The position numbers and the translations under genes are program-made. A stretch of DNA of 16,142 nt from Candidatus Poseidoniia archaeon (GTDB taxonomy: Archaea; Thermoplasmatota; Poseidoniia; MGIII; CG-Epi1): assembly GCA_029941645.1 (NCBI GenBank), contig JAPYSZ010000004.1:1-16142 (forward strand), in the 5' to 3' direction. A model generated the notes under the pieces. That model worked only from the letters and a program-made list of their open reading frames with translations, ran no database searches and was not told the DNA's origin. This document shows, piece after piece, positions 1-7,917 of this stretch; the stretch's first letter is position 1; each line of letters begins with the position of its first letter.

Positions 1-54
1 CAGGCAGACTATGAGCCAGAACCTCCACGTGGAGCAATAGGAAGGTCACGATAA
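1..54 (+). CDS. 3' end of an unidentified protein gene (partial)
   Basis: Frame 1 is open from the window edge to a TAA at 52-54 and encodes a 17-residue tail rich in Glu, Pro, Gly and Arg (ending GAIGRSR). The other two forward frames hit stops within the first 40 bases. Charged, proline-containing tails like this are common protein C-termini, but 17 residues are too few to name a family. The next gene starts 32 bases downstream with its own TATA-like box, so this gene is probably a separate transcription unit or the end of an upstream operon. Confidence 0.4.
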   Translation, partial: QADYEPEPPRGAIGRSR

Positions 55-57
55 CCA

Positions 58-65
58 CTTTAACA
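58..65 (+). promoter_or_regulatory. TATA-like box of the acyl-CoA dehydrogenase gene
   Basis: CTTTAACA lies 21-28 bases before the ATG at 86, the spacing expected of an archaeal TATA box for a transcript starting at or very near the start codon. No purine-rich ribosome binding site is seen between box and ATG. Assigned by position and composition only. Confidence 0.4.
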
Positions 66-85
66 GATATCTTTGTGACAACTTC

Positions 86-1267
86 ATGGAACGTCGCTTA
101 GACCATTATTTGGAGAGATTAGTATCTCCTGATTCAATGACTTTCTACAAGGCACTATGTGACTTTGCAAATGAAAGAATTGAACCTAATTATCTTGAAT
201 GGGAAAGAAATCATCAGTTACTTCCTCAAGATGTAATCGACGAAATGGGTCAAATGGGACTCTTCGGAGTTACAGTTTCTGAAGAATATGGTGGACAGGG
301 TGGCAGTCAGTTAGATTTGATTTTGATGGGTCTAGCTCTTGGTTATCATTCTCAATCATTGGCAATAACGCCAGGGGCAGCAATGTCTTTGGGAGCTAAA
401 CCATTGCAATTATTCGGTACAGATGCTCAGAAAAAAGCTCATCTTCCTGATTTAGCCAGCGGAAAGAGAATGTTTGTTTTTGGTCTATCAGAGCCCGGCC
501 GAGGATCGGATGCTACTAATCCTCAAGTTACTGCAAAGAAAGATGGAAATGAATGGGTAATTAAGGGAGAAAAGTGTTGGTCAACCAATGCAAAATGGTC
601 TAGTCATGTGGTAGTTCATGCTATGACGAGTCCAGAATCAAAGCCCGGTTATCGAACTACTTGTTTCATTGTTCCAATGGATGATTCTAACGTATCTTAT
701 CAGGAAATGGCAGGCAAGGATCTCTGGAGCCAATCCTCGACAGGATCAATTACTTTCGATGATGTTCGAGTTTCTAATGATACAATTCTTGGAAAAGAGA
801 ATGAAGGTTTCAAGGTAATGGCTCAGACTTTGAATGGTGGACGTTTATTCATTGCAGGTATGTCTTTGGCATCTCTCGCTTTTGCTTTAGATAAGTGTAG
901 GACATATTCACAAGAGAGAGAACAATTTGGAGTGTCTATTGGTAGTTTCCAAAGGGTTCAGGATGTGATTATAGATATGGACATAACTTTGGAACAAGGT
1001 ATCACTTGGTTACTTGATTTGACAGCCAGATATGACAATGAGACTTTGGATCGTGAATCGGCAGCTAAGGTCAAAATCGAATGTTCACGTAGGGCATCTG
1101 ATCATTTGACTATGGCAATGGAAGTTTGTGGTGGTGTAGCTTCTCTAGATGAATTCGGGTTAATTAGGCATCATAGAGATTTGTTTGTTTGTAGAGTTGG
1201 TGAAGGTAGTAATTTCGCCTTGAAAGGATTTGCAGCACGACCGCTTATGCCTGATATTACACTGTAG
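86..1267 (+). CDS. acyl-CoA dehydrogenase family flavoprotein
   Basis: 393 residues, the usual length for the family. These FAD enzymes oxidise acyl-CoA to 2-enoyl-CoA and pass electrons to electron-transfer flavoprotein. Seen in the sequence: a helical N-terminal domain with the EEYGGQG motif (about 66-72), the middle beta domain with LSEPGRGSDAT (a variant of the TEP.aGSD signature) and WSTNA, and the C-terminal helical domain with REQFG. The motif carrying the catalytic base, usually (I/Y)YEGT, appears as VGEGS with Glu373, so the base is kept but the preceding Tyr is Gly. Substrate chain length cannot be read from this. No other in-frame start exists just upstream of ATG 86, and a TATA-like box at 58-65 fits. 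It may work in fatty-acid or branched-chain acyl-CoA breakdown, like the mutase at 9613, but the two genes are in separate units. Confidence 0.93.
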   Translation: MERRLDHYLERLVSPDSMTFYKALCDFANERIEPNYLEWERNHQLLPQDVIDEMGQMGLFGVTVSEEYGGQGGSQLDLILMGLALGYHSQSLAITPGAAMSLGAKPLQLFGTDAQKKAHLPDLASGKRMFVFGLSEPGRGSDATNPQVTAKKDGNEWVIKGEKCWSTNAKWSSHVVVHAMTSPESKPGYRTTCFIVPMDDSNVSYQEMAGKDLWSQSSTGSITFDDVRVSNDTILGKENEGFKVMAQTLNGGRLFIAGMSLASLAFALDKCRTYSQEREQFGVSIGSFQRVQDVIIDMDITLEQGITWLLDLTARYDNETLDRESAAKVKIECSRRASDHLTMAMEVCGGVASLDEFGLIRHHRDLFVCRVGEGSNFALKGFAARPLMPDITL

Positions 1268-1301
1268 TAATACAGTTAAAGGCCATGAGCTTTACAGTAA
1301 T

Positions 1302-1523
1302 GTGGATTTTGAAGAAATAGTCTGTTATAGTCAAACGGTAATTCTGGCTTTGTTGGTAATTGGGTACATTGTTAATTTTATGAAAGAAGATAAAACTATA
1401 AAGAAGAAGGTGGAAACCAAATGTCCTTCTTGTGACTTTAAGATCCAGGATAAGAATGTTCAATATTGTGCTAAATGTGGGAATATGCTTTCACATTCTG
1501 ATGGTTTAAGTCTTGAAAAATAG
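1302..1523 (+). CDS. small membrane-anchored zinc-ribbon protein
   Basis: About 73 residues from a GTG at 1302. One hydrophobic segment (TVILALLVIGYIV, about residues 12-24) is followed by a lysine-rich linker and a CPSC...CAKC zinc ribbon (spacing of 13 between the pairs), then a short polar tail. This is a one-pass protein with a soluble zinc knuckle, probably cytoplasmic. Start choice: the frame is open further up to an ATG at 1230 inside the acyl-CoA dehydrogenase gene, but that adds residues with no matching features; an AGTTAAAG box at 1274-1281 sits 21-28 bases before the GTG. No family is recognised. Zinc-ribbon plus membrane-segment miniproteins are widespread in archaea and mostly uncharacterised. 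It may be linked to the next two genes, which encode another cysteine-rich miniprotein and a transporter-like protein. Confidence 0.7.
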   Translation: MDFEEIVCYSQTVILALLVIGYIVNFMKEDKTIKKKVETKCPSCDFKIQDKNVQYCAKCGNMLSHSDGLSLEK

Positions 1524-1531
1524 TTTCATAA

Positions 1532-1539
1532 TATTTTAA
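1532..1539 (+). promoter_or_regulatory. TATA-like box for the miniprotein/ABC-2 permease unit
   Basis: TATTTTAA lies 25-32 bases before the ATG at 1564. It is the only strongly AT-rich stretch in the gap after the preceding stop at 1523 and is followed directly by the inverted repeat at 1542-1560, so it probably drives the 1564-3287 pair. Confidence 0.45.
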
Positions 1540-1541
1540 GT

Positions 1542-1560
1542 ATCACAAGTTCTATGTGAT
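1542..1560. promoter_or_regulatory. inverted repeat ATCACA-N7-TGTGAT between TATA box and start
   Basis: Perfect 6-base arms (1542-1547 and 1555-1560) around a 7-base centre, directly downstream of the TATA-like box and touching the start-codon region (TTG 1561 / ATG 1564). A repeat overlapping the expected transcription start is where archaeal repressors often bind, so an operator is a reasonable guess. A 6-bp palindrome in AT-rich DNA can arise by chance, and a second copy was not seen in this window. Confidence 0.35.
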
Positions 1561-1563
1561 TTG

Positions 1564-1788
1564 ATGAAGCATAGAGATATCTCCTTATCTAGTGAAGATA
1601 GGGGTGGATGTAGCATTAGTGGTTGTAATAATAGTACGAAACGTTCTATCCCTCGCAAAAGGGTAGAAAAAATAGGTGAGTTGACACTCCAAGATTCTAA
1701 TCGTAAAGTTAACCTCTGTTCGGATTGTTATCGCATATTCAAAAAAGCAACAAAAAAAGATAGAACTATGGAGTCTCTAGGTAGATGA
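1564..1788 (+). CDS. small zinc-binding protein, four-cysteine type
   Basis: 74 residues counted from ATG 1564 (an adjacent in-frame TTG at 1561 is possible). A CX4C pair (C16, C21) and a CX2C pair (C52, C55 in LCSDC) about 30 residues apart look like one treble-clef or zinc-ribbon site, with a basic middle (KRSIPRKRVEK) and a lysine-rich end (KKATKKDR). The composition suggests a nucleic-acid or protein-binding adaptor; no enzyme motif is present. Its stop overlaps the next gene's start (ATGA at 1785-1788), so translation of the two is probably coupled. I do not recognise a named family. The inverted repeat just upstream may regulate the pair. Confidence 0.72.
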   Translation: MKHRDISLSSEDRGGCSISGCNNSTKRSIPRKRVEKIGELTLQDSNRKVNLCSDCYRIFKKATKKDRTMESLGR

Positions 1789-3287
1789 GTGCTACTTATG
1801 CTATCTTTGAGGCTGAATTCAAATCCTCTTTACGCCGTAATATTCAGACTCTACAGAAACGGATAGCTAGTACATTTTTCATATTTTTCATTGGTTTAAT
1901 TTTTTTTTTTGCTTGTATTCGCCTTGTTAAATTTGTTATAGATAACCCACAATTGTTCCCCGAAGGCTCCAGTGAAGGGTATGGAACAATATTGCTAATA
2001 TTTTTTGCCTTATTTACTTTAAGAACTGCAGGAATTACTTATCGACGAATAATCAAGTCTAAACGTATGGAATTACATTTGACACAACCGATATCTCCCA
2101 GAAAAATAATGCTTGGAATGTTTTATTCTGTTTTAGCACCTAATCTGTTCATATCATTTTCTTTGCTTTCTCTATTTTTTGTAGGTAATATCGTAGTAAA
2201 TACGAATATTGTTCTTACCAGAGAGTTTTTGATATTATTTTTCCTTTTTACAATATTATCGGCACTTAGTGGTTATATGTTTTCAATAATTGGAGCACTG
2301 CACCCTTTTTCTCGTAAGTTTACGTTTTTAGCTACCTTATCCCCAATTCTGATTGTTTTAATGATAGTGGCTAATGAATCGCATATATATCCTAATTTAG
2401 CAATAGCTATTTCGATATCATGTATGTTCGTTTTGTTTATCTTTTTCTATTATATGGATACTATATTTATAGAAGCTTTGGAATCATACAAGGTTAATTC
2501 TTCATCACATAAGAATACGGTTCGAATCTTACAATTTAGGTGGTTGAATTCAATACTTGGTAATCGTGCTACTTCAATATGTTCTAAAGAAGTAATTTCT
2601 TCTATAAGAGAACGCGATGTTCTTAGTTCAGCTTTTTCTACTTTTTCAATTGCATTTATTCTAGTATTTTGGTGGTTTAAAGTGGGATTGCCAAGTGAGC
2701 CCATTGGCGATATACCTCCTACTTTGTATTATCCGGGTATGCTTGCAATAAGTTTGTACATGGGGGCTTTGCTACAGTGCACAATGCTTGGATCAACTAT
2801 ATTAGGTGTTGAAGGGAAACGTTTGTGGATTATGAAATCTAATCCAGTTGAGTCGATTATAATAATGAAAGGAAAAGCTGCAGCACTAATAATGATGGCA
2901 TTACCTGGTTTAATTGCAATCTGGCTTCCTATCTGTTTACTAGCCCAATTTCCCGTTAAAGTTACTCTTTTCTTTGGTGAGTGCCTTTTTATTTTACTTT
3001 TTTGTAACACTGGTTTGGGAATATGGGCAGGTAGCGCTTTTGCTAATTTTGATGAAAGTGATCGCGGTAATCCTGATATTTTAGTTCAATTTATGTTGAT
3101 GGGTACTTCGGCTCTATTTTCTTCTATAATTTTGGTTTTACCAGGTACGGTAATGCTTTGGGATCACAATATAGGTTTAATTGCAGGTCTGATTTTTGTT
3201 GTTGTAGCTTTTGGGATAATGTTTGCAGGCATTAGATCAGGAGCTTCATCATACAGATACATATTCATTGATAGTTATGGCGTATAG
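1785..3287 (+). CDS. polytopic membrane protein, ABC-2-type exporter permease-like
   Basis: 500 residues with roughly 11-12 predicted membrane spans (for example about 28-50, 66-84, 108-135, 145-172, 175-225 as two, 280-300, 312-340, 355-385, 390-415, 430-485 as two) and a basic cytoplasmic loop at about 240-278. A short amphipathic N-terminus (FEAEFKSSLRRN) and the segment GVEGKRLWIMKSNPVESIIIMKGK-like (about 345-368, quoted in part) resemble ABC-2 exporter permeases, where an EGK..W.LKS.P motif precedes a helix. No ATPase partner is encoded in the window, so it must pair with one elsewhere if this reading is right. ATG 1785 overlaps the stop of the upstream miniprotein by 4 bases. Very Phe/Ile-rich, with a run of nine or more T in the gene near 1899-1910. 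Function and cargo are unknown. Confidence 0.75.
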   Translation: MSATYAIFEAEFKSSLRRNIQTLQKRIASTFFIFFIGLIFFFACIRLVKFVIDNPQLFPEGSSEGYGTILLIFFALFTLRTAGITYRRIIKSKRMELHLTQPISPRKIMLGMFYSVLAPNLFISFSLLSLFFVGNIVVNTNIVLTREFLILFFLFTILSALSGYMFSIIGALHPFSRKFTFLATLSPILIVLMIVANESHIYPNLAIAISISCMFVLFIFFYYMDTIFIEALESYKVNSSSHKNTVRILQFRWLNSILGNRATSICSKEVISSIRERDVLSSAFSTFSIAFILVFWWFKVGLPSEPIGDIPPTLYYPGMLAISLYMGALLQCTMLGSTILGVEGKRLWIMKSNPVESIIIMKGKAAALIMMALPGLIAIWLPICLLAQFPVKVTLFFGECLFILLFCNTGLGIWAGSAFANFDESDRGNPDILVQFMLMGTSALFSSIILVLPGTVMLWDHNIGLIAGLIFVVVAFGIMFAGIRSGASSYRYIFIDSYGV

Positions 3288-3352
3288 TTTCGACGAATAG
3301 AATAATAATAGGCTTTCTATGTTGTGATGTGGTATTTGTCGCATCAGATAAA

Positions 3353-6300
3353 ATGGAGTCATATTTCCGTGATTTAGAGAAGAGAGCGGATGACTGTTAT
3401 GATTTAGTTTCTAAAGCTCGTAAAGCAGGTTTTGATCCTTCTACAGAGGCTGAAATTCCACGAGCTAAAGATCTTGCAGAAAGAGTTGAAGCCCAAGTAG
3501 GGCCAGAGGGTATAGCCCCAAGAATTAGAGAAGTATCAGAGAAAAATGATAGAGAGACAACGGCCCTAATCATAGCTAAAGAATTAGCTAGCGAATTGAA
3601 AAGCAAGGAAGGAGTAGCTTTTGCGCTTGAACAGGCAGTCAGAACCTCTCTTTCAATACTTACAGAAGGAGTTCTTGTAGCGCCCACTGAAGGCGTTGTT
3701 AAGGTAAGTATTTTAGAGAATACCAATAACACAAAGTGTGCTTCAATCTATTATGCAGGTCCAATAAGAGCAGCAGGTGGTACGGCTCAGGCATTATCCG
3801 TTTTGATTGCAGATGTAGTTAGAAGAGAGTTAGGTTTAGATCCATACATTCCTACTCCAGGAGAAATTGAAAGATACAAAGAAGAAATACCACTTTACAA
3901 AAGGTCTGTAAATCTTCAATACGTTCCTAGTTCTGAAGAAATCGAGACTATTGTAACTTCTTGTCCTATATGTGTTACAGGAGAAAGAACGGACAAGTTA
4001 GAAGTTACAGGTAATAGAGATTTACCTCGTGTAGAGACTAATTCTTTGAGGGGAGGAGCATGCTTAGTTTTGGCTGAGGGTCTTTGCCTTAAAGCAGCTA
4101 AAATTCTCAAACATGTGGATAATTTATCGATTAGTGGTTGGGATTTTCTTAGAACGTACGCCGAGAAAAAAAGGGATAAGACATCAGGTAATATTAAAGA
4201 ACACAAATACTTGAAAGATGTTCTTGCAGGCCGACCTATCTTTGCTTTTCCAGACGAGCCAGGTGCCTTTCGTTTACGTTATGGCAGAGCTCGCACATCA
4301 GGCCTAGCTTCAATGTCAATCCATCCTTCTACAATGGTTATAGTTGATTCTTTTGCAGCAATAGGTACACAAATAAAGATCCAACTCCCCGGCAAAGCAA
4401 CTGCAGCAAATCCTTGCGATTCCATAGAGGGTCCTTCGGTCCTTCTAAAAAATGGAACATATACTAGATTGGATGATTATGAAGAGGCTAAACGAGTTAC
4501 TAATGACGTTGAAAAAATAGTAGATCTTGGAGAAATATTAATCCCAGTTGGCGAATTTATAGAAAATAACCACAAACTGGAACCATCAGGATGGTGCGAT
4601 GAATGGTGGCGTGCAATTATTGAAAGTCATGACGCTAAAGTATATGAATCAGATTTTGATTTTCAGTCTCTTTTTAATTACAGTCTAGAAAATAAAATCC
4701 CTTTGCACCCTAAATATACTTATTATTGGGCGGATTTAGAAGTTAAAGAGATTATTGATTTAAGAAATCAATTGATTAAGGATGCTAAGAATGTTATGGA
4801 AAATAGATTCAAATCAATGTACAAGGAAATATTTCTTCGACTTGGTATTTATTACAAAACAACCGATAAATCAATAAATTTGGATGAAGGTATAGAGCCT
4901 CTTCTTCGACAATTGGGTTTGGAAACTCAGGGGCCATCTATTGTATCTATTTTAGATCCTAAAGATACAGAAGATTCTTTAGAGTTGGTATCGCATTTAT
5001 CTAGTGTTGAGATAAAGAGTAGAGCTCCAACAAGAGTAGGGGCTAGTATGGGTAGACCCGAAAAGGCTAATGAGCGCCGTATGAAACCTCCACCAAATGT
5101 CCTTTTTCCACTTGGAGAAGCTGGTGGAAACCAAAGATTAGTTAATAGTGCATTGAAAGTAGGTTCAACAAATCGTGGATTCTCTCAAGGCCGGTCTGGG
5201 CGTATCGAAATAGAGGTTCAATTACGCTATTGTAAAAAATGCGATAAAGAGACCGTTTCAATCCGTTGTTGCGATTCTCAGACGATGGTTAAGGAGCAAC
5301 CACGAAGGCGCTTGGTTGATATTTCTGAGTTAGTTACTACGGCGATGAATAATACTCGAACAGGAATACTTCCAAAAATCAAAGGTGTTAAGGAGCTTAA
5401 ATCGAAAGATAAGATTCCTGAATGTTTAGAAAAGGGAATTCTTAGAGCCAAGAGAGATCTTCGTGTTTACAAGGATGGAACGCTACGTTATGATATGATA
5501 GACTTACCCATAACTCATTTTTATCCAAGAGAAATTGGTTTGAGCTTAGAAAAAAGCAAAGAATTGGGGTATACTGAAGATGTGGATGGAAAAGAATTAA
5601 CAACTGTAGATCAGTTAGTAGAAATCAAAGTTCAAGATTTAATAGTCTCAGATAGGGCTGCTAATTGGCTAATTAAGGTATCTAATTTTGTTGATGAAGA
5701 ACTCCTGAGACTTTATGGGATGGAACCATACTATAATTTAAGTCCAGATTCCAAGCCTGAAGAGCTAATAGGTAATCTTCTAATTTGTTTGAGTCCACAT
5801 ACTTCTGCAGGAGTTTTAACACGCCTAATTGGCTTCACTTCAGCTAAGGCACAATATGGCCATCCTTTTCTGCATGCAGCTAAACGAAGAAATTGTGACG
5901 GTGATGAGGATTCCATAATGCTTCTTTTAGATGGTTTGTTAAATTATTCAGATAGTTTTGTTCCAACAACACGAGGAGGAACTATGGATATACCTCGGGT
6001 TTTGTCAACACGAATTGACCCTCAAGAAATAGATAGTGAAGCACACAATATTGAATTGAATTATAATTATCCTTTAGAACTTTACCAAAAATCTGAGAAG
6101 AGGGTTAGCCCTACATCTATTTCTAAATTGTTAGATATGGTTTCTAACAGGCTTGAAACTAATGACCAATATGAAAATTATGGTTTTAGCCATAGTTCAT
6201 CAAGTATAAACATGGGGCCAGTTGAATCACGTTATGTTACGCTTAATTCTATGGCAGATAAAACACTGGCATCACTTGAGTTAGCTTTGAAAACAAGAGC

Positions 6301-6643
6301 ATCAAATGCAACTTATGTAGCTGAACAGACAATTGAAAAGCATTTCATTCGGGATATAATTGGGAATTTACGTTCATTTTCAACTCAGGGTGTAAGGTGT
6401 AAAAAATGTAGTAAAAAGTTTAGGCGTCCACCTCTCAAAGAAAGCTGTTCTTGTGGTGGAGCATTTCAGCTTAATATTTCATCCGCATCAGTATCTAAAT
6501 ATAGAAAAATAGCCACGGACATTTCTGAACGCTATGGTTCTAGACCATTTATTAAGCAAAGATTAGAGCTCGCTTTTAATGCAATAGAAGATACACTTGA
6601 AAATGAGCAAATTAAACAGATGGATCTTGGTGCGTTTCTTTGA
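3353..6643 (+). CDS. polC: DNA polymerase D large subunit (DP2), catalytic
   Basis: 1096 residues from ATG 3353; a GTG at 3329 would add eight, but the MESYF..L start matches the way DP2 proteins usually begin. DP2 is the catalytic subunit of PolD, the replicative polymerase of most archaea outside Crenarchaeota. Seen: the conserved block YAGPIRAAGGTAQALS, a middle cysteine cluster (C627, C630, C639, C640), the catalytic signature NCDGDED at 847-853 whose Asp residues bind Mg2+ in the double-psi barrel core, and a C-terminal zinc site (C1016, C1019, C1032, C1034). The last eight residues, QMDLGAFL, fit the PCNA-interacting (PIP) box pattern. No intein interrupts it, unlike several known DP2 genes. 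The small subunit (DP1, exonuclease) is not in the window. The biotin ligase gene overlaps its stop by 4 bases. I see no convincing TATA box in the 65-base gap before it, so it may be read from the upstream unit. Confidence 0.97.
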   Translation: MESYFRDLEKRADDCYDLVSKARKAGFDPSTEAEIPRAKDLAERVEAQVGPEGIAPRIREVSEKNDRETTALIIAKELASELKSKEGVAFALEQAVRTSLSILTEGVLVAPTEGVVKVSILENTNNTKCASIYYAGPIRAAGGTAQALSVLIADVVRRELGLDPYIPTPGEIERYKEEIPLYKRSVNLQYVPSSEEIETIVTSCPICVTGERTDKLEVTGNRDLPRVETNSLRGGACLVLAEGLCLKAAKILKHVDNLSISGWDFLRTYAEKKRDKTSGNIKEHKYLKDVLAGRPIFAFPDEPGAFRLRYGRARTSGLASMSIHPSTMVIVDSFAAIGTQIKIQLPGKATAANPCDSIEGPSVLLKNGTYTRLDDYEEAKRVTNDVEKIVDLGEILIPVGEFIENNHKLEPSGWCDEWWRAIIESHDAKVYESDFDFQSLFNYSLENKIPLHPKYTYYWADLEVKEIIDLRNQLIKDAKNVMENRFKSMYKEIFLRLGIYYKTTDKSINLDEGIEPLLRQLGLETQGPSIVSILDPKDTEDSLELVSHLSSVEIKSRAPTRVGASMGRPEKANERRMKPPPNVLFPLGEAGGNQRLVNSALKVGSTNRGFSQGRSGRIEIEVQLRYCKKCDKETVSIRCCDSQTMVKEQPRRRLVDISELVTTAMNNTRTGILPKIKGVKELKSKDKIPECLEKGILRAKRDLRVYKDGTLRYDMIDLPITHFYPREIGLSLEKSKELGYTEDVDGKELTTVDQLVEIKVQDLIVSDRAANWLIKVSNFVDEELLRLYGMEPYYNLSPDSKPEELIGNLLICLSPHTSAGVLTRLIGFTSAKAQYGHPFLHAAKRRNCDGDEDSIMLLLDGLLNYSDSFVPTTRGGTMDIPRVLSTRIDPQEIDSEAHNIELNYNYPLELYQKSEKRVSPTSISKLLDMVSNRLETNDQYENYGFSHSSSSINMGPVESRYVTLNSMADKTLASLELALKTRASNATYVAEQTIEKHFIRDIIGNLRSFSTQGVRCKKCSKKFRRPPLKESCSCGGAFQLNISSASVSKYRKIATDISERYGSRPFIKQRLELAFNAIEDTLENEQIKQMDLGAFL

Positions 6644-7278
6644 TACATATAGTTGATAAAATATCCTCAACGAATAATTGGTTACCAGTTTATTTTTTTG
6701 AAGAGGGAGATACAATTGTATCGATTAAACAGAGTAATGGTAGGGGTCGCCGAGGTAATTTATGGGATTCTGAGAAGGGTGGAGCATATTTTTCCACAAT
6801 ATCATGTAATCACAATCTTTTGCCGTTTATAACTGGTATTAGCATTGTTGAGGCTCTCAATGAATTTTGTGATGATTTGAAGTTAAAATGGCCTAATGAC
6901 ATAATTTATCAGGGGAAAAAATTGGGAGGAGTATTATGCGAAAACTTAGGAGACTATAGTATTTCAGGAGTGGGACTTAACATAACCAATAATCCTCCAT
7001 TTTTTACAGCCATTAATCTTTCATCTCTAGACTTTGAATTAGACAAGTATAATTTCGTTCTATCTTTTTTGGACCATTTTCAAATGATGTTTTCACTCTC
7101 TTCTGAAGAAATAATAGAAAAATATTTAGTTTTTGATTGTTTAGTAGGAAATGAAATAACATGGGAAAGTGGAACAGGGGTAGTCAAATCTATAGGAATA
7201 GATGGTTCACTGATAGTTGAAATGTCTGGTGAGACTGTAACTCTATATTCTGAAGAGGTACATATTGAGAAATACTAA
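6640..7278 (+). CDS. birA: biotin--[acetyl-CoA-carboxylase] ligase, catalytic domain only
   Basis: 212 residues. It activates biotin with ATP and attaches it to a lysine of biotin-carrier proteins. Motifs: SSTN near the start (9-12), the biotinyl-AMP loop GRGRRGNLW (34-42), KWPNDI (83-88), KKLGGVLCE (93-101), SGVGLNI, then a small C-terminal SH3-like part. There is no N-terminal DNA-binding helix-turn-helix, so it is a ligase, not a repressor. TTG start at 6640 lies inside the polD stop (TTGA overlap), with a GGTG ribosome-binding match at 6629-6632. Likely client proteins are acetyl/propionyl-CoA carboxylases, which would fit the acyl-CoA metabolism elsewhere in the window; none is encoded here. 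Confidence 0.94.
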   Translation: MIHIVDKISSTNNWLPVYFFEEGDTIVSIKQSNGRGRRGNLWDSEKGGAYFSTISCNHNLLPFITGISIVEALNEFCDDLKLKWPNDIIYQGKKLGGVLCENLGDYSISGVGLNITNNPPFFTAINLSSLDFELDKYNFVLSFLDHFQMMFSLSSEEIIEKYLVFDCLVGNEITWESGTGVVKSIGIDGSLIVEMSGETVTLYSEEVHIEKY

Positions 7279-7864
7279 CCAATTTCCGGGTTGGGAATCC
7301 TTTGATTTTTATCCTGTTGTAAATTTACCAAAAGAATACACAGTTCTTGACCTGAGCGTTAACCCAGGGGAGCCTTCAAAGACAGAATTTAGTATAGGAA
7401 AGTATGATGAGGTTCGTCCAAATATGTATACAACTCCTATTTTTGCAGGAATACGTAATATACATATGGGTCTTGACATAAATGGACCTACTGGAACGCC
7501 GTGTATGGCATTTGCCAATGGAATAATATCACACTTTGGCTATAATCCAGAACCTGGAGATTATGGAAATGTTATAATCACTAAGCATAATATCCTTGGA
7601 ACTATTATTTGGGCATTGTATGGTCATTTAAGCTCAAATTCTATTGTTGATAAAGAAATTGGTCAAGAGATTAATCAAGGCGACATAATTGCTTGGTTTG
7701 GAGTAGAAGGTGAGAATGGGGGTTGGGAACCACATCTTCATTTTCAACTTTCACTAATAGAACCACAGACGCATGACCTGCCTGGCGTGGTGTCTTTGGA
7801 GGATAGGACTCAAGCCTTATTTGATTATCCAGATCCAAGATTGGTTCTTGGACCTCTCTATTGA
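7265..7864 (+). CDS. M23/LytM-family metallopeptidase-like protein
   Basis: 199 residues. The family folds as a zinc endopeptidase best known for cutting peptidoglycan cross-bridges. All expected ligands are present: HMGLD (His67, Asp71), the accessory His of YGHLS (His121) and HLHFQ (His157, His159), with GTPCMAFANGII and INQGDIIAWFG in the usual order. An N-terminal segment of about 60 residues precedes the fold; no signal peptide or membrane helix is seen, so it looks cytoplasmic. Archaea lack bacterial murein, so the substrate is unclear; possibilities are another crosslinked peptide or a non-peptidase role. Start TTG 7265 overlaps the ligase gene by 14 bases and is preceded by a good GAGGT ribosome binding site (7255-7259), supporting it over internal starts. 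Translated with the ligase and polD as one unit. Confidence 0.87.
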   Translation: MRNTNQFPGWESFDFYPVVNLPKEYTVLDLSVNPGEPSKTEFSIGKYDEVRPNMYTTPIFAGIRNIHMGLDINGPTGTPCMAFANGIISHFGYNPEPGDYGNVIITKHNILGTIIWALYGHLSSNSIVDKEIGQEINQGDIIAWFGVEGENGGWEPHLHFQLSLIEPQTHDLPGVVSLEDRTQALFDYPDPRLVLGPLY

Positions 7865-7887
7865 TTAACTCAAATTATACCTGATAA

Positions 7888-7896
7888 CTTTTTAAT
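7888..7896 (+). promoter_or_regulatory. TATA-like box of the zincin lipoprotein gene
   Basis: CTTTTTAAT lies 22-30 bases before ATG 7918 in the 53-base gap after the M23 gene. It supports ATG 7918 over the TTG at 7906 and marks a new transcription unit. No ribosome binding site precedes the ATG. Confidence 0.5.
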
Positions 7897-7917
7897 CGAG
7901 CTATTTTGTTAACAACT

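Noticed and set aside
1230..1301. Upstream ATG 1230 as start of the zinc-ribbon membrane protein
   Set aside because: It would overlap the acyl-CoA dehydrogenase gene by 38 bases with no ribosome binding site; GTG 1302 has a TATA-like box at the right distance.
3329..3352. GTG 3329 as start of the PolD large subunit
   Set aside because: The eight extra residues are unlike the family's N-terminus; ATG 3353 begins at the usual MESYF-like start.
3353..6643. Intein in the PolD large subunit
   Set aside because: Conserved blocks are contiguous, length is normal and NCDGDED is uninterrupted.
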